Positions 36,971-46,205 are shown, numbered from the stretch's first letter. The stretch: DNA of 53,958 nt from Planctomycetota bacterium (GCA_003671075.1 QWPT01000007.1:15600-69557), one strand, 5' to 3'. Notes: a model not told the origin generated them from the letters alone. Translations and numbers: made by a program.

Positions 36971-38091
36971 CAATCACCCTGAACGCAGACTTTGACGGCA
37001 GTTTTTCGATGTACCGCACGATCATCGAGCGGTCGCTTCACTCGGCGATGCTGCCCTACCTGGCATTTGCGGCCGCGTATCGCGAGCACTCGGTTGCGGC
37101 TGCAGCGCGCGCGCATCTGGACGGGCTGATCGCGCTTGATCCGGCGGCGCAGAAACTCGTTCCCCTGATCACCCACGCGCTCACGCACGAGCGCGGAACC
37201 ATCCTCGAACCCTTCTGCTGCCCCGAGCCACTGCGCGCTCCATTGGCCGCCGCGATGGCGTTGCTTGCACGCGGCCGATTTCCCAAGGATGCCGCGCATC
37301 GATCGACGCTGTTGGTGAATCAATGCACGGGGTCGGCGTGGACAGGCGTCGAGTGCGATGCGGCGGGCGCGCGCGGCTTTCGCGTGCGTGACTTCTGTTC
37401 GCGGGTCAAGGCCGTCCAACCGCCGGTGCGCGCAGGAGGGCGTCCGTACGAGCCCGCCATTCCTCTCGCCTTTGATCTTGATCGCGCAGCGCGGGAGTCA
37501 CCACGCGCAGCTCTCGCACACATTGCGCTGGACGATGTCAATCCATCGCTCTCCATCGTTTTTGAAGCAGAGAGCATGCTGTACGGCGGAGAGAATTGTC
37601 GAGCTCGCGATGGCGCGCGGGCAAGTTGCGAATTGGCGTTCGAGGATCCTGGCATTCCTCTGCTCGACTTTGCAACCTCAGGCAAGCATGACTCCACCGG
37701 AAAGGGGATCGAGCTTGAAAAGGCTGTGTTTCGGCTGAATCCGACGCTCATGCTTCGCCTTGCGTCGATCGATGGACCAAAGCGCTTTGTCGCGCGCCGT
37801 GTTACGCGGGTGGACTCGCTCGTACATCAGCAAATTGTGGTCGGCGAGTTCGACGCCAACCGCGTCAGAGCGGTCCATGCTCCGTCCATAGCTTGGTCAG
37901 CGCCCTCGCACGACAGGATTCCGGCGGTGCAGCTGCATGAGGATCCCAACGCGCCCGGCTCGCTGCGCAGCCTGATCAATCTGCTGCTCGCTTCGGATTA
38001 CCAAGTGCCTGCCACCCACCCCACCCACGCAGAATTGCAGCACGACGAAATCTGGACAGCGCCGATGGTCGCCGCCATGACGCGCGGATGA
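36967..38091 (+). CDS. Unknown protein, last gene of the retron operon
   Basis: 374 aa. The ATG overlaps the RT stop (ATGA), so it is made with the RT. No signal peptide, membrane helix or motif that I recognise. The N-terminal 110 residues are helical and Ala-rich (SMLPYLAFAAAYREHS...AAARAHLDGLIAL). The rest is mixed with scattered Cys (PFCCPEP, NQCTGSAWTGVECD) and a block DDVNPSLSIVFEAESMLYGG. The last codons (MTRG stop) are the first unit of an 11-bp repeat array. By position it is the best candidate for a dedicated accessory or effector; no activity can be assigned. Confidence 0.75.
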   Translation: MTITLNADFDGSFSMYRTIIERSLHSAMLPYLAFAAAYREHSVAAAARAHLDGLIALDPAAQKLVPLITHALTHERGTILEPFCCPEPLRAPLAAAMALLARGRFPKDAAHRSTLLVNQCTGSAWTGVECDAAGARGFRVRDFCSRVKAVQPPVRAGGRPYEPAIPLAFDLDRAARESPRAALAHIALDDVNPSLSIVFEAESMLYGGENCRARDGARASCELAFEDPGIPLLDFATSGKHDSTGKGIELEKAVFRLNPTLMLRLASIDGPKRFVARRVTRVDSLVHQQIVVGEFDANRVRAVHAPSIAWSAPSHDRIPAVQLHEDPNAPGSLRSLINLLLASDYQVPATHPTHAELQHDEIWTAPMVAAMTRG

Positions 38092-38182
38092 CGCGCGGAT
38101 GACTCGCGGATCATGGGCGGATCATGGGCGGATCATGGGCGGATCATGAGCGGATCATGGGCGGATCATGGGCGGATCATGG
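38077..38182. repeat. 11-bp tandem array overlapping the end of the retron operon
   Basis: About nine to ten units. The first three read atgac(g/t)cgcgg and contain the stop codon of orf374; the next seven read atcatg(g/a)gcgg. The array separates the retron operon from the isomerase-like gene on the other strand. Confidence 0.9.
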
Positions 38183-38207
38183 GCGCACGCTCACCGCCGC
38201 GCAGCCC

Positions 38208-39038
38208 CTACTGAATTCCCCGCGCCTTCAGCATCTCCACCGCCGCGCGAATGTCGCCGACGCGATCCTCGCCGGCCTCGCGCTCGATCACGAGCCTCAC
38301 CGGCGCGGCGACCGCTCCGAGTGCGGCGAGGAACGCGTTCCAGTCGACCGCGCCCGTGCCCGCGCGCACCTCGCTGCCCCATGTGCCCGCGACCTTGGTC
38401 GCGATCGCGTCCTTGATGTGCACCTGCGCAATGCGCGGCGCGAGCACGCGCACGGCGGCAACGGGATCGCCCATCGCGTACAGAATCATGTTTGCGGGAT
38501 CGAAGTTCACGCCGATGGTTGGATCGCCCAGCGCGTCAAGTGCGCGGGCAAGCGTGTCGGCTGACTCCTGTCCGGTTTCGAAGGCGATGCGGGTGCCGTG
38601 CGCGGCAAAGATCGCGGCGAGCTCGCGCAGACGACCGAAAAGTTTCTCGCGCTCGGCGCCCGGCTCGTGCGGGATGAAGCCCGCGTGAAGCGTGACGAGC
38701 GTGATGCGTTGAGCACCTGCGATTTCGGCAACTTGCGCCGCGCGCGCGCGGGTGGCGGTCCATGTCGCGTCGGGCACCACGCCGCCGGTGACGCGAATAC
38801 TGTCGAGCGTCGAGTAGTCCTCGCCGACAGTCTCAAACATGCCGCTGGCGACCTGAATGCCCGCGCGGGCAAGCGCCGCAAAGACCCCACCCCACACCTC
38901 GGGCTTCACGGCGATCGGCGACAGCGCAAGTTGCACCGCGCCCGCTCCCGTGGCCTGGAGGCGCGTTACCAATTGTTCAGGATTTTCAGCCTGAAGACTC
39001 CAGGAGCAGACGGCGAGAGGCGCTGGTGAAATTGGCAT
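38208..39038 (-). CDS. Sugar phosphate isomerase/epimerase (TIM barrel, AP-endonuclease-2 family)
   Basis: 276 aa. A TIM-barrel protein of the hydroxypyruvate isomerase/inosose dehydratase group. Typical barrel strands: AVCSWSLQAENPEQLV; GIQVASGMF; ITLVTLHAGF, where GFIP replaces the usual metal-site Glu/His region; RIAFETGQESADTL; IGVNFDPANMILYA; and VHIKDAIA, with the metal-binding His. RLVIEREAGE carries the last Glu. The substrate is not identifiable. TAGAGT lies 6 nt before the ATG. Confidence 0.82.
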   Translation of the reverse strand: MPISPAPLAVCSWSLQAENPEQLVTRLQATGAGAVQLALSPIAVKPEVWGGVFAALARAGIQVASGMFETVGEDYSTLDSIRVTGGVVPDATWTATRARAAQVAEIAGAQRITLVTLHAGFIPHEPGAEREKLFGRLRELAAIFAAHGTRIAFETGQESADTLARALDALGDPTIGVNFDPANMILYAMGDPVAAVRVLAPRIAQVHIKDAIATKVAGTWGSEVRAGTGAVDWNAFLAALGAVAAPVRLVIEREAGEDRVGDIRAAVEMLKARGIQ

Positions 39039-39086
39039 CCGCGCACTCTACCGCCACGGCGGCGGTGATTGCACGGTCCGATTTGC

Positions 39087-39881
39087 ATGCACGATTCCAC
39101 CGAATCGCGCGCGGCCGCCGAGCACAACCAGCGGGCCTCGCGACTAGGATGCGCGGCTCGCCGAGCGACCTCTCCAGTGGATTCCGCCGACTTCAACCCC
39201 GCCTCCGAGCCTACGGCTGCGACCAACCGCATCGGTCTGCAGTCGGGGCCGATTCAAACTGGTTCGGCCGTGCAACAACCGAGCCGGCCGAGGACGCGCT
39301 TCGAGCGCTTCGAGGCCTGGGCGAGCAGGTTGTCGATCAAGAACAACTTCTGGCACAGCGTTTTTTCGCTCGTGTGGCTTCCCTACGCGTTTCGCTCGGG
39401 CATCCGCATGAGCGGCCTTCGCAAACTCTCGACCGAGCGCTTCACGGCGGTGCTTCCCTTTCGCCGCTTTAACCGCAACTTCTACGACGCAATGGCGGGC
39501 GCGGCGCTCCTAGGCAATTCCGAGGTGGCGGCGGGCATGTACCTGTTCAGCGTCTGCGGCGGCGACTACACCGTTGTCTGCAAAGAGATGCAGTACCGCT
39601 TTCTGCGTCCCTGCCTCGGGCCAGCGGTGTATCGGGTGGTCAAGAGCGAGGATGTTGAGCAGAAGGTCGCGCGCGGGGGCGAGTTCAATGTCGCGCTCGA
39701 CCTCGAGATCTACCAGCAGCAGTTGATGAGCAACCGCGAGGAATTGCTGGTTGGTCGGTGCAATATCACTTTCCACTGCACCCCCAAGACGATGGTGCGC
39801 GAGCGCGCCGACCGTCGCAAGGCCCGCGGCGAGCGGAAGGCGGCGCGCGCGCTCTCTGCGGAGCAGCCGCCAAACGGATGA
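39087..39881 (+). CDS. Hotdog-fold-like protein (DUF4442 type)
   Basis: 264 aa from the ATG at 39087. The first 75 residues are variable and disordered. From SIKNNFWHSVFSLVWLPYAFRSGIRMSGL the protein resembles DUF4442 proteins, thioesterase relatives with a hotdog fold. Expected blocks are TAVLPFRRFNRNFYDAMAGAALLGNSEVAAGMYLF and the final strand LVGRCNITFHCTPKTM. No catalytic residue can be named. The stop overlaps the start of the next gene (ATGA). Confidence 0.65.
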   Translation: MHDSTESRAAAEHNQRASRLGCAARRATSPVDSADFNPASEPTAATNRIGLQSGPIQTGSAVQQPSRPRTRFERFEAWASRLSIKNNFWHSVFSLVWLPYAFRSGIRMSGLRKLSTERFTAVLPFRRFNRNFYDAMAGAALLGNSEVAAGMYLFSVCGGDYTVVCKEMQYRFLRPCLGPAVYRVVKSEDVEQKVARGGEFNVALDLEIYQQQLMSNREELLVGRCNITFHCTPKTMVRERADRRKARGERKAARALSAEQPPNG

Positions 39882-40990
39882 ACTCGCGCACGCGCACGAT
39901 TCTCTCGGGTTTTGCCCTGGCGACCAGTTGGACCTGGTGCATCGGTATGTTCGCGCCGATCGTGATTGGACAACTGATGGGTTGGCCGGGGATCCTGGCG
40001 TTTGCGATTCCAAATGTGCTCGGCTGCGCGCTGTTCGGCTACCTGCGTTCGGCCGATCGTTCACGCCAAGAAACGCGCGATCACGCGTGGGCGATGGCGG
40101 TGTTCTCGGCGGCGACCGTTGCGTATCAAGTTTTTTTTGCGGGATGGCAATGGGGCCCGGTGTTGGCGGATTCCGTCGGATCGAGCGCGGGCGAAGGCAC
40201 GGCGATCGCGGCGGGCGCGGTCTTCGCGGCCGCCGTTGCGTTGGCGGCGCTGCCTCGGCGCGTCCTGTGGACGCTGGCGGCGATCGCGTTTCCGCTGAGT
40301 TTGCTGACCTTTGCCTTCCTGCCTTGGGGCGCGATGCACGCGATCTCGGGTCGAGGCGAATGGGCGCCGACGGACCTCGCGTTGGTGCTGCCGACGCTTG
40401 TGTTTGGCTTCATGCTGTCGCCGAACCTCGACCTGACCTTCCACCGTGCGCGCCAAGAAGTGCCCGCAGGCCAGTCGCCGCGCAATTTTGCCGTGTTCGC
40501 CGTCGCGTTCGCGTCGATGCTGCTGTTGACCTGCTGCTACCTCGCCGCCAGCCCGGGCGGACTCAACAATCCCGCCGTTCGCGCCCACATCGCGCTGCAG
40601 TTGGTGATGACTTGCGCGCTGCATTTGTCGGAGCTGCGCGTGGTGCGCATCGCGCCAACACCGCGCGCGCTGCTTGGTATCGGCGCGGGCTTGCTTGGTC
40701 TGGGCGCCGCGCTATTCGAACCAGGACGCGAGACTTATCTGCGACTTCTGGGCCTTTACGGGCTGCTTTTTCCTGCGTACGCCGCGCTGGCATTGCGAAC
40801 GGTGGGACGACCGACCGTTCCCGCGCTCATTGCGCTGGCGGTGTCAATCGCCATCGTCACACCGATTCTCGACCATGCATTCATCAACGGCCCAACGCTC
40901 GCGACCCCGCTTGCCGTGGTGGTGCCGCTGTTGGCCGTGGTCGCGTTTGGCCGACGCAGTGCAGTGGCGAGCAACGAGTTTCAGCGGTAA
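39878..40990 (+). CDS. Polytopic membrane protein of unknown function
   Basis: 370 aa. About ten membrane helices across the whole length (for example ILAFAIPNVLGCALFGYL, LLGIGAGLLGLGAALF, LAVVVPLLAVVAFG). A Trp/Gly-rich first loop, TSWTWCIGMFAPIVIGQLMGW, may be the conserved core. No transporter motif is seen. It starts inside the stop of the hotdog-like gene, so the two are probably made together. Confidence 0.75.
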   Translation: MNSRTRTILSGFALATSWTWCIGMFAPIVIGQLMGWPGILAFAIPNVLGCALFGYLRSADRSRQETRDHAWAMAVFSAATVAYQVFFAGWQWGPVLADSVGSSAGEGTAIAAGAVFAAAVALAALPRRVLWTLAAIAFPLSLLTFAFLPWGAMHAISGRGEWAPTDLALVLPTLVFGFMLSPNLDLTFHRARQEVPAGQSPRNFAVFAVAFASMLLLTCCYLAASPGGLNNPAVRAHIALQLVMTCALHLSELRVVRIAPTPRALLGIGAGLLGLGAALFEPGRETYLRLLGLYGLLFPAYAALALRTVGRPTVPALIALAVSIAIVTPILDHAFINGPTLATPLAVVVPLLAVVAFGRRSAVASNEFQR

Positions 40991-41047
40991 ATCCGCGGAA
41001 GAACGCTTTATCCACCGCGAGCGCCCCGTACCCTGCCGATAGGCACA

Positions 41048-42550
41048 GTGGCTTCGACTCACGCTATGGGCAACCCGTTTCAACCGCTCTCCAAGAAGGA
41101 CTTCGACTACGGCGCGGCGCAGCATCTGCTCAACCGCGCGGGTTTCGGTGGCACGCCTGCACAGGTGCGCGCGCTTGTTGAACTCGGGCTCGATGGTGGC
41201 GTCGACTACCTCGTCGACTTCCAAGGCCAGCGGGTAGCCGACGAAGGAATCGATTTCAAGAGCGACATTCTCCGCGCGCAGACGCCCGAGGAGCAGGAAG
41301 CGCTGCGGCGTGCGCGCATTGAGAAAGACAGCGAAACCATCGCGCGCCTCGAGCGCGAACGCCAACAACGCCAGACCGAGGACCGCGCACAGATCGCCGC
41401 GATGAAGCGCTGGTGGCTGGCGCGGATGATTGAATCGGGCCGGCCGCTGCAGGAAAAGCTCACGCTGTTCTGGCACGGACACTTCGCCACCGGCTACCGC
41501 ACCATCGAAAATAGTTGGCACATGCTGATGCAGAACGGCATGCTGCGTTCGCGCTGTGCAGGCAGTTTCGCCGATCTCGCCCGAGGAATCGTGAGCGATC
41601 CGGCGATGCTCAAGTACCTCGACAACGATGAGAATCGCAAGGTCAGCCCCAACGAAAATCTCGCACGCGAACTGCTTGAACTTTTCATGCTCGGCGAGGG
41701 CAACGGATACACCGAGCGCGACATCAAGGAAGGCGCGCGCGCGCTCACCGGCCGCACTTTCAAGGGCAACGAGTACTTCTTTGACAAGGCGCAGCACGAT
41801 GGCGGCGGCAAGCAAATCATGCACCGCAGCGGCAATTTCAACGGCGACGAACTGGTTTCGATCCTGCTTGAGCAACCGGCGTGTTCGCGCTTTATCGCCT
41901 TCAAGCTCTATCGCTTTTTTGTCAACGACGCGCCTGGCCTGACCCGCGACGGCGCTGAGACGATCGAGCGCATGGCCAAGGCGCTGCGCGACGGTCGCTA
42001 CGAATTGCGGCCGGCGCTGCGGGCGCTGTTCCGCTCGCAACATTTCTACGCGCTGGAAAATCGCCTAGCGATCGTGAAGAGCCCATCGCAACTCATGGTG
42101 CAAACCGTGCGCAGTCTTGGTACTCCCGTGCGCAGCGTCGATCGATTGGTGGAGGCGGGCGACCTCATGGGGCAAGAATTGTTTCAGCCGCCGAGCGTGA
42201 AGGGTTGGCCGGGTGGTCGATCGTGGATCAACACCGCGACCATGTTTACACGGCAAAACACCGCGGTCTACCTGGTGAGCGGACGCACCACCCGCGGGCC
42301 TGCGACTGGCGCGCCTGAGCCGTTTGACGCGATGCACCTTGTCGAACATCTTCGCACTACGACGGGAACGCTTGATCCTGGCGAGTGCGTGCGCAGCCTT
42401 GCGTCGTTCGCGCTCGGCGGCGATCCTGGACACGAGCGCATCACTGAACTCGAGGACTATCTCGGTTCGATCGGCGCGACCATCAACAATGAACGCGTGC
42501 AGGCCTTGCTCTGTTTGATTTCCGCGATGCCCGAGTATCAGCTGTGCTAG
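41048..42550 (+). CDS. DUF1800-domain protein
   Basis: 500 aa from GTG, or 494 from the ATG at 41066. DUF1800 features: HLLNRAGFGGTPAQVRALVELGLDGGVDYLVDF near the start, RWWLARMIESGRPLQEKLTLFWHGHFAT, HMLMQNGMLR, ENLARELLELFMLGEGNGYTERDIKEGARALTGR and VKGWPGGRSWINTATMFTR. Such proteins nearly always stand next to a DUF1501 protein, as here, with 8 bp between. The biochemical role is unknown, probably envelope or extracellular. Confidence 0.9.
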   Translation: MASTHAMGNPFQPLSKKDFDYGAAQHLLNRAGFGGTPAQVRALVELGLDGGVDYLVDFQGQRVADEGIDFKSDILRAQTPEEQEALRRARIEKDSETIARLERERQQRQTEDRAQIAAMKRWWLARMIESGRPLQEKLTLFWHGHFATGYRTIENSWHMLMQNGMLRSRCAGSFADLARGIVSDPAMLKYLDNDENRKVSPNENLARELLELFMLGEGNGYTERDIKEGARALTGRTFKGNEYFFDKAQHDGGGKQIMHRSGNFNGDELVSILLEQPACSRFIAFKLYRFFVNDAPGLTRDGAETIERMAKALRDGRYELRPALRALFRSQHFYALENRLAIVKSPSQLMVQTVRSLGTPVRSVDRLVEAGDLMGQELFQPPSVKGWPGGRSWINTATMFTRQNTAVYLVSGRTTRGPATGAPEPFDAMHLVEHLRTTTGTLDPGECVRSLASFALGGDPGHERITELEDYLGSIGATINNERVQALLCLISAMPEYQLC

Positions 42551-42558
42551 GAAACCCC

Positions 42559-43863
42559 ATGTTCGACGCTGCATTTACTCGACGACTGTTCCTCCAACGC
42601 GGCTGCGCACTCGCATCGATGGCCGCGACGGTGCCGTGTTTCATCGAGCGCAGTGCGCTGGGGATTCTGGGCGATCCGCTGCTTTCGTCGCAGCCGGGCG
42701 TGCCTGACGAACGCATTCTCGTGATCATCCAACTCGGCGGTGGAAACGACGGACTCAACACGGTGATTCCATTTGGTGATGACGAGTACTACCGCGCGCG
42801 GCCGCAGATTGGCGTGCGCGCGCCGGGCGCTGCCGCGCTCAACTCGCAGCCCGCGGCGCTCACTCTCGATGCCAACCGCGGCATCGGACTGCATCCCAAC
42901 CTCGAAGGCCTGAAGACGCTCTACGACGAAGGCGTGGTTTCGATCGTGCAAGGCGTCGGCTATCCGAATCCCAATCGGTCGCACTTCACCTCGATGGACA
43001 TCTGGCAGACCGGCCGGCTCGACGCCAAGGGATCGGGATGGATCGGCCGCTATTTCGACAACAACTGCAACGGAACTCCGACGCCCGAGGCCGCGATTGC
43101 CATTGGACGCAACGCACCGCTCGCGCTGGAGGGCGACATTCAGAAGGCGATCGCATTTGAGAATGCCTCGCTTTTCCGCTGGAATGGGCAAGATTTGCAC
43201 CCGTCGCTGAAGGAGCCTTATGACCGGCTGAATCGCGCGGGAGCGGGCGCGGCGCCTGCACACAACGAGCCCGAAACGCAGAAGTCGTTTCTTCTGCGCA
43301 CCGCTCTCGACGCGCAGGTGTCGAGCGACCGCATTCGCTCGGCGGTTGCCAAGGAGCCGCTGGTTGCCTATCCCGGCCACGGACTCGCGCAACAGTTGAA
43401 GATCATCGGCGCGATGATTCGCGACGGAATGCCGACGCGCGTTTACTACGCCAGCATGGGCGGATTCGACACGCACGGCGGCCAAGTGGGCACGCACGGA
43501 AATCTGATGCGCCAGTTCGGCGACTCGATCCTCGCGTTCCAGCGCGATTTGAAGCAGCAACACAACGATGCGCGCGTGACCACGATGGTGTTCAGCGAAT
43601 TTGGTCGGCGTGTGAAGCAGAACGCTTCAGGCGGCACCGATCACGGAACAGCGGCGCCGATGTTTCTTGTTGGCCCCGCAGTCAAGCCCGGCGTGTTCGC
43701 CAACCATCCATCGCTGATCGATCTCGATCAAGGCGACTTGAAGTACGCGATCGACTTCCGCTCGGTGTACGCGTCGGTGCTCGAAGACTGGCTGAAGGCA
43801 CCATCGGAAAAAATCTTGCGGGGCAAATTCGCCAATCCACGGCTGTTTAGCCTGAAGAGTTGA
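42559..43863 (+). CDS. DUF1501-domain protein
   Basis: 434 aa. The N-terminus FTRRLFLQRGCALASMAATVPCFI looks like a twin-arginine-type signal. The mature part belongs to the DUF1501 family, related to alkaline phosphatase/sulfatase folds. Its blocks are LVIIQLGGGNDGLNTVIPFGDDEYY, GIGLHPNLEGLKTLYDEG, SMGGFDTHGGQVGTHGNLM, TTMVFSEFGRRVKQNASGGTDHGTAAPMFL and DFRSVYASVLEDWL. AGGAAA precedes the ATG. Pairs with the DUF1800 protein upstream. Confidence 0.92.
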   Translation: MFDAAFTRRLFLQRGCALASMAATVPCFIERSALGILGDPLLSSQPGVPDERILVIIQLGGGNDGLNTVIPFGDDEYYRARPQIGVRAPGAAALNSQPAALTLDANRGIGLHPNLEGLKTLYDEGVVSIVQGVGYPNPNRSHFTSMDIWQTGRLDAKGSGWIGRYFDNNCNGTPTPEAAIAIGRNAPLALEGDIQKAIAFENASLFRWNGQDLHPSLKEPYDRLNRAGAGAAPAHNEPETQKSFLLRTALDAQVSSDRIRSAVAKEPLVAYPGHGLAQQLKIIGAMIRDGMPTRVYYASMGGFDTHGGQVGTHGNLMRQFGDSILAFQRDLKQQHNDARVTTMVFSEFGRRVKQNASGGTDHGTAAPMFLVGPAVKPGVFANHPSLIDLDQGDLKYAIDFRSVYASVLEDWLKAPSEKILRGKFANPRLFSLKS

Positions 43864-43880
43864 GAAGTTAGGATTCCATC

Positions 43881-44180
43881 ATGCGCATCACTGCCACCGC
43901 CACTGCCACCGTCATCGCCATCTTCTGCACCCTGCTTCCGTCGTGCGACGGATCCTCATCAGCTGCGAAGTTGTCCGAACCGATTTCGTTCAAGCTTCCG
44001 GTGAAAGGCATGCATTGCGAAGGCTGCGAGAGCGCGATCTGCGACAAGGTTGGCAAGGTCGCGGGCGTGACCGCGTGCAAGGCGAGCCATGTGAGCGAAG
44101 AGATCGAAGTGATCGCACCCGCCGAGCAAAAGGCCGCGATTACGGCTGCGATCAAACGACTTGGCTACAAAGTCGAGTAG
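43881..44180 (+). CDS. Heavy-metal-associated (HMA) domain lipoprotein
   Basis: 99 aa. A signal peptide with a possible lipobox (LLPSC, Cys at residue 22) and then a MerP/CopZ-like HMA domain: KLPVKGMHCEGCESAICDKVGKVAGV, where CxxC binds a soft metal ion such as copper, ending with AIKRLGYKVE. It follows DUF1501 by 17 bp. It probably binds metal outside the cytoplasmic membrane. Confidence 0.82.
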   Translation: MRITATATATVIAIFCTLLPSCDGSSSAAKLSEPISFKLPVKGMHCEGCESAICDKVGKVAGVTACKASHVSEEIEVIAPAEQKAAITAAIKRLGYKVE

Positions 44181-44213
44181 ACGTCGTGCCCACGCAGGCG
44201 CGGGTTCGGACTC

Positions 44214-44239
44214 GGCACTAGATCTCGACACTAGATCTC
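44214..44239. repeat. 13-bp duplication containing the nrnA stop codon
   Basis: The plus-strand unit cactagatctcg(a/g) is present twice in tandem; CTA in the right copy is the nrnA stop codon on the minus strand. A minimal example of the 3'-end duplications in this window. Confidence 0.7.
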
Positions 44240-45325
44240 GGCGCGGACCCGTTGCAGGACCTCGTCGAGCGTGCCCTTCTGCTTGGCGCCTGCGGCGTGA
44301 ATGTGACCACCGCCGCCGAAGCGACCAGCGAGTTCATTCACATCGATGAAGCTGCCTGCATCGTCGGCGGGCTTGGAGCGGAAGCTAAGCTTGATGATGC
44401 CGGCTTGCGCATCCTCGACCACCAGCACCGACGCGCGCACCGCCGCGATTTCCATGGGGATGTTGACGATGCCCGCGGTTTCCTCGGGCATTGCGCCGGT
44501 TTCGCCAAAATCATCGGCGCGCAGGCGCATCAAGGCGATGCGACCGGAGTTCAGCATCTCAAGGCTCGAAAGCGCACACGCCTGCAACTCGACGCGCGCG
44601 GCTCGGCTTGACTGCTCGATCTGCTGATACATCGCGTCTTTGTCGACGCCAGCCTCAAGCAGACGCGCGGCGAGGGCGAACTCGGCGGCGCGAGCGTTGG
44701 GAAAGCGGAACCATCCCGTGTCGGTGGCGATGCCCATGTAGAGCGCCTCGGCGATGGAACAACGCCCGCGCTCGTCAGCACCCGAACGCATATCAACGCC
44801 CAATGCATCAACAAGTCGCGCGAGAAGCGTGGTGCACGATCCGCACGACGCATCGACGATGCGCCGAGCCGCCACCGAATCGCCGCGCGCATGATGATCG
44901 AGTCCGATCACGCAATCGGCGCGCGAACGCAGCCACGGCGCGATGACTTCGAGCTGAGTCCATGCACCAGTATCGACGACGACGGCAAGGTCAAAATCGC
45001 CAACCGGCAACTCGACGGCGCGCGGATTCACATGCTTTACCGGAGTCGAACCCTCGAAGGAACGCAGGTTTCCCTCGCACGGATCGACGACCCAACCTTC
45101 GGCCGATACACCGATGGCCGCGCAAGCTCGCACCACCGCGAGCACCGATCCGAGCGCGTCGCCGTCAGGCTTCTGATGAGTCGTGACCAGCACGCGGCGT
45201 GCTGCGCGAAGTTCGCGGGAGATCGACTCAATGGTGGTGTTGGTTTCGTAGCTCGTTGGAAATCCGTTCGTCGTTGCGCAAAGGGGCGCGGTGTTATACC
45301 GCTTCCATCGACCGCACTGCAGCAC
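44231..45325 (-). CDS. nrnA: DHH-family phosphoesterase (NrnA-like oligoribonuclease/pAp phosphatase)
   Basis: 364 aa from GTG 45325. NrnA-type enzymes degrade short RNA, pAp or cyclic-dinucleotide breakdown products (pApA, pGpG). DHH domain: VTTHQKPDGDALGSVLAV, DLAVVVDTGAW, and IGLDHHARGD (the DHH motif itself). C-terminal DHHA1: RFGGGGHIHAAGA. No ATG is available near the conserved start. GTG 45325, inside ribF with GGAAG ahead, is the best choice, so the gene would overlap ribF by 32 nt. With cdaA in the same window, turnover of c-di-AMP products is a reasonable role. Confidence 0.88.
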   Translation of the reverse strand: MLQCGRWKRYNTAPLCATTNGFPTSYETNTTIESISRELRAARRVLVTTHQKPDGDALGSVLAVVRACAAIGVSAEGWVVDPCEGNLRSFEGSTPVKHVNPRAVELPVGDFDLAVVVDTGAWTQLEVIAPWLRSRADCVIGLDHHARGDSVAARRIVDASCGSCTTLLARLVDALGVDMRSGADERGRCSIAEALYMGIATDTGWFRFPNARAAEFALAARLLEAGVDKDAMYQQIEQSSRAARVELQACALSSLEMLNSGRIALMRLRADDFGETGAMPEETAGIVNIPMEIAAVRASVLVVEDAQAGIIKLSFRSKPADDAGSFIDVNELAGRFGGGGHIHAAGAKQKGTLDEVLQRVRAEI

Positions 45326-46205
45326 GATCGACTTCCATGCGCGAAAGCAACGCATCGATGGAATCGAACTTTTCCTGCGCGCGGATCCAATGATGGAAGC
45401 GCAGGCGCAGCTCGAAGCCGTACCAATCGAGCGCCAACGCGAGCGGCTTCCCATCGGCGGCCAGCAGCGTCGCTTCGCAGGTGCGCTCACTTTCTCCGAA
45501 AGTTGGCTTGGTTCCGATCGAAATTGCCGCGATCGCGGTGGTGCCATCGGGAAGCGTTGCGCTTCCCGCATACACGCCGTCGGCGGGCAGAATTCGTCCG
45601 CTGGCGTTGAGATTCATCGTCGGCCATCCGATGGTGCGGCCACGCTGGTCGCCGCGCACGGTCGGGCAGCGCAATTCGTAGGCGCGGCCAAAGACGCGAG
45701 CCGCGTCGGCCACCCGCCCCTGCGCCAACAGCGCGCGCGCAACCGAACTGCGCGCCTCGACGACCGATCCGTCGACCAGCTCAACGAGAATCGCCTCGGC
45801 CTCGTGCACCGAGAAACCGTGCGCGCCACCGAGCGTGCGCAGCGTGTCCATCGACCCGGAACGCCCCTTGCCGAAACGAAAGTCCGGCCCCTCCACGACG
45901 GCGTCGAAGCGCACCCGCGCGTGGATCTCCTCGATGAACTCCTCGGGGGAGCGTCCGAGAAGTTCCGCAGTGGGCTCGATTTCGATCACCTCATCGACAC
46001 TGCAGGCTTCGCGGAGCAGTTCGCGGCGTTCGGCGCTCGGGGTCAACCTCCCCATCGGCCGCTCGGGCCGAAGCACCGCCACGGGAAGCGGTTCAAAGGT
46101 GATCGCCGTCACTGAGCCGCCCTCGGCAAACCGCTTCGCGAGGCAAAACAGTTGCCGATGTCCGCAATGAACTCCATCGAAGTTGCCGATGACGATCGCC
46201 TTCAT
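45294..46205 (-). CDS. ribF: Bifunctional riboflavin kinase/FAD synthetase
   Basis: 303 aa. Makes FMN and FAD from riboflavin. N-terminal nucleotidyltransferase half: AIVIGNFDGVHCGHRQLF, VTAITFEPLP, EGPDFRFGKGRSGSMD. C-terminal kinase half: YELRCPTVRGDQRGRTIGWPTMNL, ILPADGVYAGSA and KPTFGE. The start MKAIVIGNFDGVH is set by the conserved N-terminus; the frame is open much further upstream, but there it is antisense to gdh. The end overlaps the nrnA start. Confidence 0.94.
   Translation of the reverse strand: MKAIVIGNFDGVHCGHRQLFCLAKRFAEGGSVTAITFEPLPVAVLRPERPMGRLTPSAERRELLREACSVDEVIEIEPTAELLGRSPEEFIEEIHARVRFDAVVEGPDFRFGKGRSGSMDTLRTLGGAHGFSVHEAEAILVELVDGSVVEARSSVARALLAQGRVADAARVFGRAYELRCPTVRGDQRGRTIGWPTMNLNASGRILPADGVYAGSATLPDGTTAIAAISIGTKPTFGESERTCEATLLAADGKPLALALDWYGFELRLRFHHWIRAQEKFDSIDALLSRMEVDRAAVRSMEAV

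Noticed and set aside
38077-38182. 11-bp iterons as a replication origin
   Set aside because: No rep or dnaA gene and no DnaA boxes nearby; similar arrays occur at many gene ends in the window.
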